From assembly GCA_026413225.1 (NCBI GenBank), contig CM048555.1, positions 80,855,785 through 80,919,784 on the forward strand: a stretch of DNA of 64,000 bases, read 5' to 3'. Below, one piece after another: positions 12,301-27,300 of this stretch (within the stretch, counting starts at the first letter, position 1; each line of letters starts with the position of its first letter). The position numbers and the translations under genes are program-made. The notes below the pieces were generated by a model that had not been told where the DNA came from, made no database searches, and saw only the letters and a program-made list of their open reading frames with translations. Source of the DNA: Otis tarda (lineage: Eukaryota; Chordata; Aves; Otidiformes; Otididae).

Positions 12301-15300
12301 CCTGGAGCTTTGAAACGCTCTATGTCCTCCTGTTCCCGATTATGGCTATACTCAGAAGCAGCTCCCAAACTGTATCTCCGTGAATCCTGAAAAATACAGA
12401 AGAATTCACATAGGTTATGGACAACTTCCTGCCCTCGCCAAAATCTGGATTGCAGAATTCAAAGACAGACCAGTGCTGTCAGTAATCAAGAGCCTGTCAT
12501 TATGAACGAGCACGCACTTTCTCTGGAACTCATCTTTTAATGGAACTAATTAAAAATTCGTCTTATTTTAAATGCCAGCAAATCAGCTAACATGGTTTTG
12601 ATCCTGTAACAAACAGCAGCAGTGACATCTACAACAGAACCCTTTCATTTTGCGAACTGTAAAGTTGTAACTCTGTTAAATAGGCTAAGTTGTAAATACC
12701 TCCTCAACACCACTCCACTCACTGGAAAACAAGAATAAAACTTTCTTCCTCTCTATCAGTTGGCTTCATACACAGCTGGAGACTTGTCATAAACGCAGTT
12801 CGTAACGTACTAGCAAGAATTATTATATTTTGAATGAATAGTCACTAAGATCAAAGGGACTTCGACAAACATACACACACCGCTAAAGTTTTGTAATTTC
12901 AGTGATAATATTTTAATTAAAAAGCAAATTAGCCACACAAGATCACAGAAACACTTAGGCTGGAAGAGACCTGTGGAAGTCTCTAGCCTGACCTCTCGCT
13001 CACAGTTAGCCCAAGGTAGGGCTAACTTCAACAACGGAGCAGGTCGCTCAGGGCCTTGTCCCATCAAGTTTCAAAAATCTCCAAGGATGGAGACCTGGTA
13101 TACAACTTAACTACCTGCGATCTGTAAATTACCGATGAAAGGCGTCCCTTCACAGCTCCACGGAAAAACAAAACAATGCAGAAATCCACATTTACTTCCA
13201 GTTGTAAGCACTCAAACTTTACCCAAGTACGCAATGTTAAGTTCTGGCGATCTCCAAGAAATCAGGCGGCAAACACACACTAAAACTCTTCTAGGTTGGA
13301 CCAGAGTCCAAAGAAACTCCACACTATCCAAACGCTACATTACGTGAAATTTTAGGGTGACGGGGATACTTCTGCAGCTGAACTTGATATAAAAGGTTTT
13401 CCCTTGCACTTGAGTTGTTTGACTCTAGCCAGAACTAAAACGAAAGGAGAGCAGTTGCATGGGAACAAGTGGGAAGAAAACCAAGCTGTTCTTTACAAAG
13501 TATGAGAAAATATTGAATTAGAAAAGCTTTAATTTTCCATCATTTATATTTCTCTTTTTCCCCTAAACCAAGTATGCCAATTTCCCCCTCAGACAAGAGC
13601 TGCAAGAAATCTTTTTATTTTTATGGTCACTGCCCACTGCTGACAATAATGAAGAAATGACTGAAAATAATCAGAGCTTTCATTTGCTCTTTAAGGTAAG
13701 TGATAACTTGGAAAAATTTTCCAGTTCTCAGGTGCAGATCATTTTCCCACCAAACCACGTCTGTTTGCCACAAATACCGCTTTTTTTGGTTTAAAAAGCT
13801 GGTGACAACGCTGCAAAAGAGGAGGTATTCTCACCAACAGATAAAACACTAATCCCACCAAAACCAAGGAAGTTCGCTGTCAGTTGTCTTTGCTCATAAA
13901 ATCTTTTTAACACTAAGTTACATTTACAGCTCTGCCTGACCACGCACGTTGTCCCACATCTGTATCACCCCCCCAGTCACAGAGCCGCTATATTTAGGAC
14001 TCTGCTTTGTGACTGCACATATTCAGACATCTCTGGCATGTATTTTACACACCAGTAAAAAACGCTGTGGGGCCCGGCCCTGTTCAACATCTTTGTCGGC
14101 GACACGGACAGTGGGATAGAGCGCACCCTCAGCAAGTTCGCCGACGACACCAAGCTGTGTGGTGCCGTCGACTCGCTGGAAGGGAGGGATGCCATCCAGA
14201 GGGACCTGGACAGGCTGGAGAGGTGGGCCCGTGCCAACCTCATGAAGTTCAACCAGGCCAAGTGCAAGGTCCTGCACCTGGGTCGTGGCAATCCCAGGCA
14301 CAAATCCAGGCTGGGCGGAGAATGGATTGAGAGCAGCCCTGAGGAGAAGGACTTGGGAGTGCTGGTGGATGAGAAGCTCAACATGAGCCGGCAATGCGCC
14401 CTTGCAGCCCAGGCGGCCAACCGCATTCTGGGCTGCATCAAGAGAAGTGTGGCCAGCAGGTCGAGGGAGGTGATTCTCCCCCTCTACTCTGCCCTGGTGA
14501 GACCCCACCTGGAGTACTGCGTCCAGTTCTGGAGCCCCCAACACAAGAAGGACATGGACCAGTTGGAGAAGGTCCAGAGGAGGCCACAAAGATGATAAGA
14601 GGGCTGGAGCACCTCTCTTATGAGGACAGGCTGAGAGAATTGGGGCTGTTCAGCCTGGAGAAGAGGAGGCTCCAGGGAGACCTGAGAGCGGTCTTCCAGT
14701 GCCTCAAGGGGGCCTACAGGAAAGATGGGGAAAGGCTGTTCAGTAGGGCCTGTTGCAATAGGACGAGGGGTAATGGTTTTAAAATAGAGGGGGGTAGATT
14801 TAGATTGGAAATTAGGAAGAAATTTTTTACAATGCGAGTTATAGAGCACTGGCCCAGGTTGCCCAGAAAGGTGGTGGAGGCCCCATCCCTGGAGACGTTC
14901 AAGGCCAGGCTGGATGAGGCTCTGAGCAACCTGATCTGGTTGGAGATGTCCCTGCTCCTTGCAGGGGGGTTGGACTAGATGACCTTTGAAGGTCCCTTCC
15001 AACCCTAACCATTCTATGATTCTATAGCCCCTCAGGAGAATCAGACAAAAGAAAATCCTCATGCTAGTGTCGGAGCATTCTCATCAGACGGTGTTGCCTT
15101 TCAGCTGCCTGCGAATGAGGCAGATCACTGACACTGGTTCACTGGAAAATTCCCAGCGCTCCGGCGCCTGCTCGCTGAGGAACCTACACCTGCTTCTGGC
15201 ATCTCCAAGAGCAACCTGATTTCTTGACACGCCTTTTGCATTTTGACACAGAAATGCATTAAACATACTACACAGAGATAAAAGGTACGGAGAGTTCAGC

Positions 15301-18300
15301 AAACGGCTGTATTTACTACGCAGGTAAAGTGGAAATAAATGTGTCTAAATATTTGATGATGCTTGGATATTCCAAATTCTTCTTTCAACCCACTACAAAC
15401 AGCAGATACTAACAAGGCACATTCACTGTCTGCAGAGATTTACTGAGACCAACAAGACAAACAAAAGGTGATCCTCTCTCTCTGACGGGCTCACCACCCT
15501 GCTTTCTGCAACTCCCCGTGCATCTGGACGGATCAGGAGGTAGGGATGGACAGGACACTTGCTTCCAAGACTTTTCTCATTACAGCAGAAGCTCCCAAAC
15601 GCTGACAGTTCATCTTCGCAGCAACTCACCTGCCTGGCGTAAGCAGAAGGTAGTTTGGAAGAAAAGAAACGCAAATACCTCTAGATTAAAGATCACACGA
15701 CAAACAAATGAAGAGAACATCCCATTCCCAGATGCATGCAGAAAACCTGTCACTCTTAAGAGCACAAAGAGAAAGCCTTGCAAGTACAACTGGGAAAACC
15801 TTACATTACCACTCACAGTAATTTATCACTGTCAGTGTTGATCAAAAAGCCACAAAAGATTTTGCCCTGAAGCAAATTAAGGCAACTACTCACCTGATCT
15901 GTTAACACTGCACCTGAAATGAGGGGCAACAACAAACCAACTGAAAGACCAATTTGTGGAATTAGTTGTATCCATGCTGGAGAAATGAACATTTATTTAC
16001 ACGCCGAGATTCCCCTCACTTAGGCAACCAACTAAAACAGGTATTGTAAAGTTGGTCCCACTCCTGACACAAAATGCCACACCACACTGCACACAGCACG
16101 CGAGGAAGCAGCTCCCTCTTACATCAGTTCACCCCGATCCTTTTTTGACGGGGTCGGTTTAGCGTCAGAGGCGCTGTCAGGGTTAGTGAACACTGGAAAT
16201 GGACAAGACAAAAGACAAAATTTCATCAGCATCCGAACCTTACATCCATATTTTTACAACTCATGTTAGTTTAGGTGAAACCACAGGCCACCAGCCTTCT
16301 TTAGAAACAATTTATTGAGCGTGGACATCATTTTATTAATTTATCAGTATCTGCACTTCCTTAATTCAAGTGTAATTAAAAAAGATAATATTTCCATTGA
16401 GGTGCGGAGAGCAAAACTGAGATAAACGTACTGCCATGGAGATGGTCCAGATAAACTTGCTTAAAAAAAAAAAATCTAGATTATATTTATTTTTTCCTAC
16501 CGATTGGAACAACTGTGGAAACAGCAGAGTGTATTTCATTTATGAAGTGCAACACAGGTCCCTGGATGATTGCATCCTGAGGAATTAGGAAACAAAAATC
16601 AACCAAAAACGTTTTTGGTGTAAGTTACAAAGTACGAACAAGTATTCCACAACAGATTTTCCATCCTTTCTACATCCCAGATGCCGTTAGCAGGAAACTA
16701 TTCCAGCAAGGTCTGGATTATTATTCCAAAGCAGCACTTTTCTGTGGCCTTACCTGTTCTAAGCAAGTAAACCAGTTTATTTGGCTTCCTCTATTTCCCG
16801 TAGCCAAGAGGGACAACAAGGGACGGCAGAAGAATGCAAGGACACAGAGCAGCCCTGTGCCAGGGTAAGGGTGCTCCTGAGATGATCTCTTCCCTAAGCC
16901 ATGTACCACTCCGACGGCCTGAAGTGATACACAGCAACTCCTACTACTGAAAGCAAGCACAGAAGTTGCTATAAACTCATCTTCCCAAGCCTTTCACATG
17001 TTTTATTGTGCTTGTTATGTGTCATCTTTCCAAAAAAGATCTGTGTGGCATATGATCCACAAGAGACTGCAGTGCAAATTTATAGCTACAACTCGGTGAA
17101 CTTCCTGAAAAAAGTGAGAAAGTACAAGGAGTGGAAAAATACAGCATATAGTGGAAGAATACAGTGTACAAAGGGAGAATGCTCTTAGGTAAGGCAAGAG
17201 ATCGCTATTCGGCACCCATAAAATACAGGTGGGGGTCAAAACCCAGGAAAACAAAGTGATGCAAGCGCTCACCAGTCGCTGACGGACACCTAGCCAGTCC
17301 CCCAGTAGCGATCGCTGTTCCCCAGCCAATTCCCCCCAGTCCAAACGCCGAGCGTGACGCCATAGGGTATGGAACATCCCTTTGGTCTGTTTGGGTCAGC
17401 TGGCCCAGCTGGTCTCCCTCCCAGCCTGTGCACCTCCAGCCTTCTCGCTGGCAGGGGATGAGAAACTGAGAAGTCCTTGACTTTGCGTAAGCACTTTAGC
17501 AACAACTAAAACATCAGTGCCTTATCAACTTTATACTGGCTCTAAATCTAAAACACTGCACTGTAACAGACACTAGGAAGAAAATTAACTCTATCCCAGC
17601 CAAAACCAGGACAGGCAATAAGGTCCTCAACTTAGAAAGAAAATTTTGGGGTTTAATATGCTGAAACTTTACTTAGATGTAAGAGCAACTCAAAAACCCT
17701 CATTCTCAACTGAGGGACCAAAATACGTACAAACGGCACAAGAAGAAGGTTAGATGTGAAAGACAATGCTCCTGGAACAGAAGACCACCTACAAGTCTTT
17801 GGCTTTTCCCGCTTTCTTATTCTTGAGATTCTTCTTATGTGGAAAGACCCTCATGATTTCAGTGGAAGAACAGTAACAGGGCTGATTCCTGGCACCTAGG
17901 ATGGACTTTTCATATGCTTTTCTCAAAAATCCCAACAACCCTCCTGTCGTTTTATGGCTCTCTATGACTGAAGAGCACCACCCGTCCTAGGGTTTAACAC
18001 CTCAAGCCTACCAAGAGTAAGCACTCTACCACCAACTTACCTGCTCTATTCCTAAGCATTTCTGCCAAGTTTTAGTGTTTATTATAAAACATAACAGCGT
18101 GAGTAGAGTATTTCTCTCCTTGCGTAAAGGAAGAGCTATAAAATCACCAGGAAGACGCCACGAAATCAGGGCACGGAAATCAGATTCACTGTGCGAGGTT
18201 TGTCAATTTTACAGAAGAGAAAGCAAAGCTAAGAAAATTCTGAGTTACACTCAAGAGCATCACTTGCTCTTAGAGATAATTCTTCAAAATTAAGTTTTAG

Positions 18301-21300
18301 TCTTGAATGTTCCCTTTTTGGGGCCGCTATTCAGCTGAGCACTTGAGTAGAGGTTTGGAGCCCACTTACGCGCTTATGTCCCAGCCACCTCCTCAAACGC
18401 TCTGCTCAGCTAGAACTTGAGAAATCATGATGATGCTTCTTTCCTAGAGCATCTGTTAACGCATCACCAGTGACAAACAGCTATCAAACAGACCCTCAGT
18501 TATCTCAAAAGATGGAACAATCTTCAGAAGTAAAAGATCACCGAGAAGAACTCTCCCAAGCTGTCCTTCTACTTCATTGCATTTTTTTTTTTATAGACAA
18601 GCTTCATATGCTTTCTGTGGGAAACAATAAAATATCGCAGTGGCACGTTATATTTCTTGAGTTGTCACCTATAAAAATGAAAGGCAGAGTCTAAAGTTTC
18701 TAAAAAGAACACTCATCAGAAGCCTGCATCAGAAGCACTAAATAAAGACGACGCTCTGACGTGAGAATTGTTTGCATGAATGCTAGGAACAGTTTGTCTT
18801 TCTCAGTTTGTCTTTAAGGTTTAGGAGAAGGAAAATATCCTTTCATCATCTTTGTTCCGTTCTGTTTAAGTCAGCGCATTGCCAGCTCTGTTCTCTAAAT
18901 TCAACAGGTATTTCACAGAACAGTTTCCATTAAATTTATAATAGACTATTTTGTCAGCAATAAAACTAGCTGCATTTTTTTCAGTTAAATAGTTTTCAAC
19001 AATCTGTATTTTTCAGTGACATATTGTTTTTCTTAGAGGGAAAAACACATTTATCTTCAATATAAGAAAAAAAAAAACCCAGCCGCCTTCATTCCGCAAA
19101 TTCAAAACTATTTTTTATCTGAAAATAAAGTCATTGTGGAGCAAAAATATTTCCAAGATGAAAGCAGAAAGTGTTGTGCTTGACCTAAAGCAATTTCTTG
19201 GAGTCTTGGTTTGCAACACTGATTTAATTTTTTCTTACTCTAAATTGGCATAAAACAATTCATAGCTGACACCGAATCACACAAAGGTAAAATAATGGGT
19301 TCCAGTCTGAACAAGTTAATGTTAGAGACAAAGCTGTGATCTAAAAAGTTGGGGGAAAAAAAAAATAATAGCTTCAGAGCCTCAGGTTTGTAATGAGTAG
19401 ATCGAAGCAAAAATGTATTTGTGACTTTTTTTTTTTTCTTTTTTAAGAACTGTCTGAATTTCTAAATTTCTAAAATAAATCAAAACTTTTTTTTCAGGCT
19501 CCCCAGTCAAAGATTACAATACATGAAGAACTGAGAAGCTTAGTCTGATGGTTTTTGGAAGCTGATGTTTGTATTACCAACACTGTTCATGCCCAGGAAA
19601 CTACAAACACAGACTACTCTTAAAACACTATTTTTCATTCTTGCTGATGCAAAGCGTTTAATTAAAACAAACAAAAAACCCTACTGCTTTTCCTGGGAGG
19701 CAGGCAGTCTACAAATAATAAAAAAAAGTCTGCAATACTAGATTAAGTACAGATTATTACTGCAAATTTTCTACATTCTCCTCAGAAACTGCCCCAATTT
19801 TTAGCTCTGCTTAACGATCCAGTCTCTCTTCCACCAGCTCGGGGATCTCTGTCCCGCACACAGGAATACATCATCCATCCACCACTCACGTTCTACCAGC
19901 ACCTCTGCGTTTTTCCAGTCCGGTCCTTTCATCGGAACACTCTCTACGAGCAGTGCCCTACCCTGGGACACACAGAGAGCCGCCAGAAATCACGACATCA
20001 TTAGTCTGGACACCAGGTGAATGCTGAAAATGGATATTTCAAGCCAAACTGAAGGGAATATACTCTTGCTTAGACAAATTCCAATTTGGATACACTCTAT
20101 ATTATTATATGAACTAGAAATGTTCCAAAGGAGATATGACAACAATTCGATGTCACGCTTTCACAGAAAAAGAGAGCTGTAAGAGACTGAGGACTCATCT
20201 AGTCTAGATCCCTGCCCCAGATCAGTATTAATTACACTTAGATTATTCTTTACAGATACTTGCCCAAGCTCTTAAAAACAAAAAGGATGGGGGGACACTG
20301 GAACTGGTTGCCCAGAGAGGCGGTGGATGCCCCATCCCCGGAAACATTCCAGGCCAGGTTGGCCGGGGCTCTGAGCAACCTGATGTGGTTGGAGATGTCC
20401 CTGCTCCTTGCAGGGGGGTTGGGCTGGGTGGGCTTTGAAGGTCCCTTCCCACCCAAACCACCCTGTGATTCTATGATTAACACTCCATAAGCTTCTTCTT
20501 GTCATCCTTACCGTTAACGAGTTTCTTTTCTAATAAGATTCTTCCTCGCACTTGAAGCCTTTGATACAGTCAACACAAAGGAGGAACAGTTTACTCCCTT
20601 CTTCCCTGAGGCATCCTTTCAAAAATAAATGTCCCAGCCCTTTGTAACCATTTCAGAACACACGTGAGGTAACACAACATAGACTGCTCTCACCTAGACG
20701 ATACTGCATTGTGCGGTAAACTCCTTCCACAGAAGGAGGAGTTTACAAGGCGCAATCAGGAAATATTTTGTGAAAAGCAGAACTCATTGAGCCAACTAAG
20801 AATCGTGAGCTGTGTGCACGTTCTCACCACGATAACACAAGTTCTCCCATCGCATCATCACTGACCGCATCTCTGTCCTTCATATCTCCCTTCAGAACAT
20901 CTCCAGTTGTGCGTCATCCCCTCCCCGCCCTCCAAGATATCTAACTGCTGCCTGGGGAAAAACAAAAATGAAAAAAAAAAAAACCAACAACAAAAAACCC
21001 ACAACAGCATGTTCCATGGCTGGTCCTACAACACCGGCAGGAACCAACTAAGCCAAAACAAGCGTCTCCACTGAACAGAGCTCTCATTAGTTTGCATCCC
21101 CCCTCCTCTGTCTAGCCACCATTCTTCAGAAATATTGCAGGAATATAATTCAGCATTTAAGATCACAAGCAAGACAGCAGCATTTATTCCTCCTCTTCAA
21201 AACATTTTCTCCAGAGCAGCGGGTTTGTCTGGTCTGTACCTTGGCTAGCGTGGATTTCTTGGCACTCAGAAGCAGCTCTGCCTTTATTTCCGCTATTCTT

Positions 21301-24300
21301 CGTTGGTTGTCTCCATTCACATCTGACACAGACTCCTGAGATCGGCTGGCCAGCTTCAGCTTCACCCATGCTACACAAAGAACATCAAAGAGAAAGCAGT
21401 TCCCTTTCCATTTTCTCACATCACCTATGATAACAGTTTTATAACTTAAAATCAAAACTTTGCTACGCATTTCTAGCTACCATGACTGAGGAAACCACTA
21501 TCAAAAGAGCTGACAGACTGACCAGGAACACAATTTAAAATGGGTCTTTTGAGTGTTTCTTTGGAAAGATGGATCCAGGACCCATTGCCTGGTTCTGTCA
21601 TTTCACAGTCTCGGACTCAGGTCGACACTCTTTCACACAATCCCTTCCCAATTTCTTAACGTAGCGCACGCCTAACAGCTAGGTGGACAAAATACCTTTC
21701 CTGCACCAATGTTAGGCAAAAGGAGGTATTCAAACTGGAAAAGTCCCATTCTATCCCTTTCTATCATGCTACGTAAGATGACTAAAAAAAACATTGATCA
21801 TTTAAGCCCTGTCCCATTAAAGCTTATCATTAATAATATAATATAAAAACCTTTAAAATCAGGGGAACAGACTCGGATCCTTACCCATTTCAAAGCAATC
21901 CCTTAAACATATTCCTAAACAAAGATTTGCCACTCTAACGTAACACTTGATAAAACACAACCGAGACATTTTGTTACCTCGTGCTTTCCTCTCCTCTTCA
22001 TCTGCGCTCTTCAGAATTTGTGTTGCCTGTACCCCAGGCAATCCGCTTCTCAGAAGGTTTTTGACAGTGGCAGCTAGTGAATCTCCACTGCTGCCGTCAT
22101 CGCACTCTCGCATGCCTCCTTCTGTAGCTTTGCTTCCAGCTACACTGCTTTTAGACAACGTGCTCTGGGAGCCTCCTGGGACATCAGTTGCACTGCCTGG
22201 AGGCTCTGAGGAAGAAGGATTCCCCAGCTCTGAAGCACCTCCAGTGCTGACTTCGCTACTTCCACTGCTTTGAGCCAGACCCACAAAACCAGGCTGATTT
22301 CTGTCTGTAGTTGTACTGCTACAGCCTTCTGGCTCAGACCTTCCTACAGATTTTCCTGTCCTAAACTCTTTGGATGTTTCCTTCATCATCTCTTCACTAC
22401 TGCGCAAACTGACTTCAAAAGAATTTTCCCATCTCAAATTGCCTGTGTTATAATGCAGAGGCTTTGCTACTGACTCTTCTTCTTGCACCCTTTTTCGGGT
22501 CATAGTATCATCCCCTGACAATATCTTCTGAAACCCAGCAACGCTGTCTTTCACTAACCTGGAACCTTCAGGGTCATCCTCCTTTCTACTCAGCACTGGG
22601 AGAGATTCACCAGTTTCTCCAGAAGAGGCAGTGGAAGAGATACGGTCACACCACTTGCCAGCTATATTCTCTGCCTCTGCCAAAAGCTTATTTATCTCTT
22701 GCAGCGCACCAGATCCAATCAAAGAACCACTTTCTTGACCCTTGTTTATCTTACTACCTACACTTGAAGTGTGTGATCCTCTGTCAACTTCCACTTCATT
22801 TTTAACTCCAGACAAAGAACCGACAGCCCATCTCTGCGGGCTCCTATTCACATCTTTTGACTCATTTTTAGCTAGCAGATCCTGAACGCTTCTTGCAACA
22901 AGCACGGGACTCCCTCTGTCAGAATGGAAGCCAGGTGAAACAGTCTGCAGCGGCTGGTTGGGTTCAGCTGAACGCTCTGCCTCCCAGTGTGCGGAAAGCG
23001 GAGAAGTTCTCTCCAGTTGGTGGCATGACACACTGCACTGACTCACTGGTTTGTCTCCAAAAGATCCTGAGAAGCCAGGAGAGAGTTCATGGAGCGTCAG
23101 AATATCAGGGACAACTTCTAAACTCATTGGTAGAGACATACTGAGACTGGAAGTGCCATAGTTAAAACTTGTTTGTGTAATTTCAGCTGCTGACGGCAGT
23201 TCACCTACAAAGAAACAGAAGATCAGTTAAGTACGGGGCTCCAGAACACAGTCGCATCAGTAAAGACTACTTTTTCTTGTACTAGAAGGAAAGGCAGGGA
23301 AGAATTCAAATACTGGAAAATATTTAGGAAACTGTTTTTAGAATGAGACTTGAACTAAGACTTTCATGGGAACTGGCTAGTGAAAGAAAGCTTGTTTCCC
23401 TCTACTGGTTAGAAAGGACCAAAACCAGACAAGATGCACTTTCAGCATCTGAATACGTAACATTTTGTTTCACGGCCCAATTACTGATATTTTCACATTC
23501 ATTAAGTAGTCCAGAGTCCAGCTGAGGAATATCTCTATCAAGTACAACTCTGTCCCTGTACTGATTGCCAAGTTGTTTTAGCTGCCAAGTCTCCCACAAT
23601 GCTTAAAAAAGGAAAAAAAAATATAAGAAAAGAAAATAAGCAAGCCCAACAGGCATAAAAAGCGATGGATTTTATCAGTTCTAATGAAAAAGACAGGTCA
23701 GTGCAGGATTCTTGAAGTCTTAACCCTAATGGAGCACGCACTGTTCTTCGTACAGAAATTACTCAACACTTGTTAAAGTTAAATCGATTTTTTTTTTTTA
23801 ATATTGAGATGGATGGACTGATCTGGTCAGTTATAAAATGCATAGGACTTTGTGTCACACTGAACACACCAAGAAGCCTCAGAAAGGAAGAGAAATCAAG
23901 ACTTACTTCTTTCACAGGAAAAAAAAAGCCTGGTAACATTTCTCTAACCTTCAGATACAAAACATTTCCTTCTGAAGAACTCTTGTAAAAATAGAAATAA
24001 AGAAAAAAATATATATATATAAAATGCCACTGCACTGGCTAGAAGCAGCCATGAGTCCTTAGTGAGAAGGTACGTTTTCAAAGGTTTTAATGCTTACTTT
24101 TCCAGTGCCAAGTATCTCACATTTGAGACGAGAGAAGCTCAACTCACACGAATGAAACCGAGCATCACATGAGAAGAAACACACTTGACACCACCAGGCC
24201 AAGAGCAACCTCACAGGTAAGCCTGCAGTTCTGTGTTCTCCAAGATGTGCACAGCACAAAGTCTTCCTTCCCCGTACCTCGCGGCTGCGGAGCGGTCCGC

Positions 24301-27300
24301 GTCAGCGTGTCCGTGGAGTCCTTCAGCGTTCTAAGCTCTGAAGGGGAAAATTCAACTTCCCTGATTGGTCCCCGAGGCACAAACGGCGTCAGTATAGTTC
24401 CAGGTGACTGATCAATGCCAAGGTTGCGAAGATATACCTGGCAACAGAAGAAACAAGTAACACATGGCACTCTTACAGAATGTCAATGGATCCTGAAGTC
24501 GCACGTTTTCCATATCATCTTAAACGCAAACATCTTTAAAACATCTTGAGCCTCAGTCTTGTCCAACTTGCACTAAGAGTTCACCCAAAACACTAAAGCA
24601 GACAGATCTGAGACAACATTTCCAGCTTATTCTGTTCTTCGGACCATGAGTGACAAGTCCTATGTAGTAGACACCTCACAAACCACGTGCAGTCCAGCAG
24701 AACAACAGACATCCTGCAAACCCTTTCCTCATTAATTTATGTTTGGCAGCAACTCAGAAGAAAGTCGTAAGAACTGTTCTGGTGGCGACAGTTTGTGCTT
24801 GTGCTCACCAACAGGTTCTTCCTGGTGTTTTCCTGACCTTTCCTTCATCACGTGCCAAAGATGGCAACCAGCAGTGGTCTGCTACCACCAAACCTTTCCG
24901 CAGAATCCAGAAATTATGGAAAAGGTCAGCAAAGAAGAGGCCACATATCTTGTTCTTGTGACAACCGCTGACTGCTTACAGTCTTTTTACTTAAATGCTC
25001 TGCACACTGCGTGAGCACGAAGTCTGATCCTTCAGAGGAGACTGGTAAGCTTCAGCCTTACTTGTTTAAAATGACCTTTGCCAGCTGGAAGGAGAACACA
25101 AAGGTTTAGCTTTAAAACCTTTTTCTCCCCAGGTGATTGCTGCACAGAAAACATTATCAGACTTCGAAACTCAAGCTAGGCAGCAGGAGAGCTCCTCTCT
25201 CTTAAGAACAAGTTCAATATGGGCTAGTCTTCTAGGCAAATAGTTGGGAACCTTTCAGTAAAAGTTGGCCAAAAGACATCATGAAACAGCTTTTCACAGA
25301 ATCATAGAATCATAGAATGGTTAGAGTTGGAAGGGACCTTCAAAGCCCACCCAGTCCAACTCCCCTGCAAGGAGCAGGGACATCTCCAACCAGATCAGGT
25401 TGCTCAGAGCCTCATCCAGCCTGGCCTTGAACGTTTCCAGGGATGGGGCTTCCACCACCTTTCTGGGCAACCTGTTCCAGTGTTCTATAACTCGCATTGT
25501 AAAAAATTTTTTCCTAATTTCCAATCTAAATCTACCCCCCACTATTTTAAAACCATTACTCCTTGTCCTATTGCAACAGGCCCTACTGAACAGCCTCTCC
25601 CCATCTTTCTTGTAGGCCCCCTTGAGGTACTGGAAGACTGCTACCAGGTCTCCCCGGAGCCTCCTCTTCTCCAGGCTGAACAGCCCCAACTCTCTCAGCC
25701 TGGCCTCATAAGAGAGGTGCTCCAGCCCTTTTATCATGTTTGTGGCCCTCCTCTGGACCTTCTCCAACTGGTCCATGTCCTTCTGATGTTGGGGGCTCCA
25801 GAGCTGGACACAGTACTCCAGGTGGGGTCTCACCAGGGCAGAGTAGAGGGGGAGAATCACCTCCCTCGACCTGCTGGCCACACTTCTCTTGATGCAGCCC
25901 AGGATGCGGTTGAGACATTACCTTGGGGAATAAACTTGTACTGCCCAAGGGGTGGAGCCACTTTCTGCTGTTGGTAGTTTTATGAAGAAACACAGGTAAT
26001 CTGATATAGAATAGCCCACCTACTCAGTGGTATAGCGTGCAACAAACCAATTTCAGCAGTACCTCAAACACTCCCTGGCTACGAAACCATTTCTGGATAC
26101 AGCCTACTGCACTAGTTTAAGTCTGTAAAACGCAGGATACTCAAGTGTATAAATTCAGTATATAACCAAGCCTTAGTTTTACTAGCGCAGCTAAAGCGAT
26201 AACCTTTTGTTAGTAAAGGCGGCATAAAACACACGTCCTTCCCTTTTCCACACGTACAAATACACACAAGCGCTATTTGTATACCAAGTATAACTTCATT
26301 AACATTAAACAAAGCAGGTAGTTTAGAGAAGCCAAACAAAAACAAAAAAAAAAAAAAATCATACTCAAAACCTAAAACTCCGTGATGTACTAGAGAAAAA
26401 CGTAACGAGGATGAGACGGGCTCGCTCTGCGCCACACCCAGGAGACCGGCAGTTCAGACACACACAGCATCGTGCCCTCTATGACTGGATTTTGAAAGCT
26501 GGAGGAGTTTCATAGAGGTAAGAGCCTACCAAAAGCTGTCTAGGATCTCCTGAGAAAGTCATTTCTTCCCTTTTAACAGAGCATCTAAGCTTACATACAG
26601 ACATTAAATGCAGAAAAAAAAAATTCCCTTGACTTAATCACACGTAAGGGCAAGTTAATTTCAACTCATCTATACTGCATCCTACATTAGTCAACAAAAT
26701 TAAATAAGTTATCTTATAGATCTTAGCCAACTCTATTTCCTATGATTTTAATATAAGCCTACATATTAATTCCCATATATGTGACCTGATCTCCTTTACC
26801 TTGTCAGTGGCTTACGAGAGTAGAATTCCTCAGAACGAGGGCTGGAGAACATGCCTAATTATAGTCATTTAAAAAGGAGGTAACGGATAACCTTTTACAT
26901 CTCATGAATTTCATTTAAAATATCCTCCCTGCAATATTTATATTTGTTTCAACACGTATTTGCAGAGACAACTCAGAGAAGAGTGCTTCCAAAACCCGGT
27001 TCCAAAGACCTAATGATTATGGGAGTCATCTTGTGAGAGGAACAGCCACTTACTAGGGAGATAATTACATGTTTATCATTAACATACATTTGCATTTCAT
27101 TTTCTCTACCCTTCAAGAGCTATCAGTATAGTTAACATGGCTGCCACAATCTGTCCTCCATTCTCACCAACCATCCTAAAATGGGGAAGGGAGGAAAGAA
27201 ATCTGCGTTCGCCAGATAAGATTCAGAGGCTTTGAAGATCCTTTATGAGCAATACACAAAGAATCGAGAAATTACGCCTTAGATACTGGAACAAAGCGAA

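Larger units (their letters stand above)
12387..21239 (-). other. ALMS1: ALMS1 intron 9
   Basis: Intron of 8.9 kb containing CR1 fragments at 12945-13125 (minus), 14067-15027 (plus), 20158-20290 (minus) and 20283-20478 (plus). The intervals 15.1-20.1 kb and 20.5-21.2 kb show only AT-rich unique-looking sequence with short poly-A or poly-T runs. Confidence 0.75.

Noticed and set aside
14023-14589. Open frame of 188 codons on the minus strand in the 14 kb CR1
   Set aside because: Antisense of CR1 reverse-transcriptase sequence; the same antisense frame recurs in the other CR1 copies.
16130-16190. GGGGTCGGTTTAGCGTC stretch as a possible structured RNA
   Set aside because: No recognisable RNA family, box elements or stable full-length fold that I can identify by eye.
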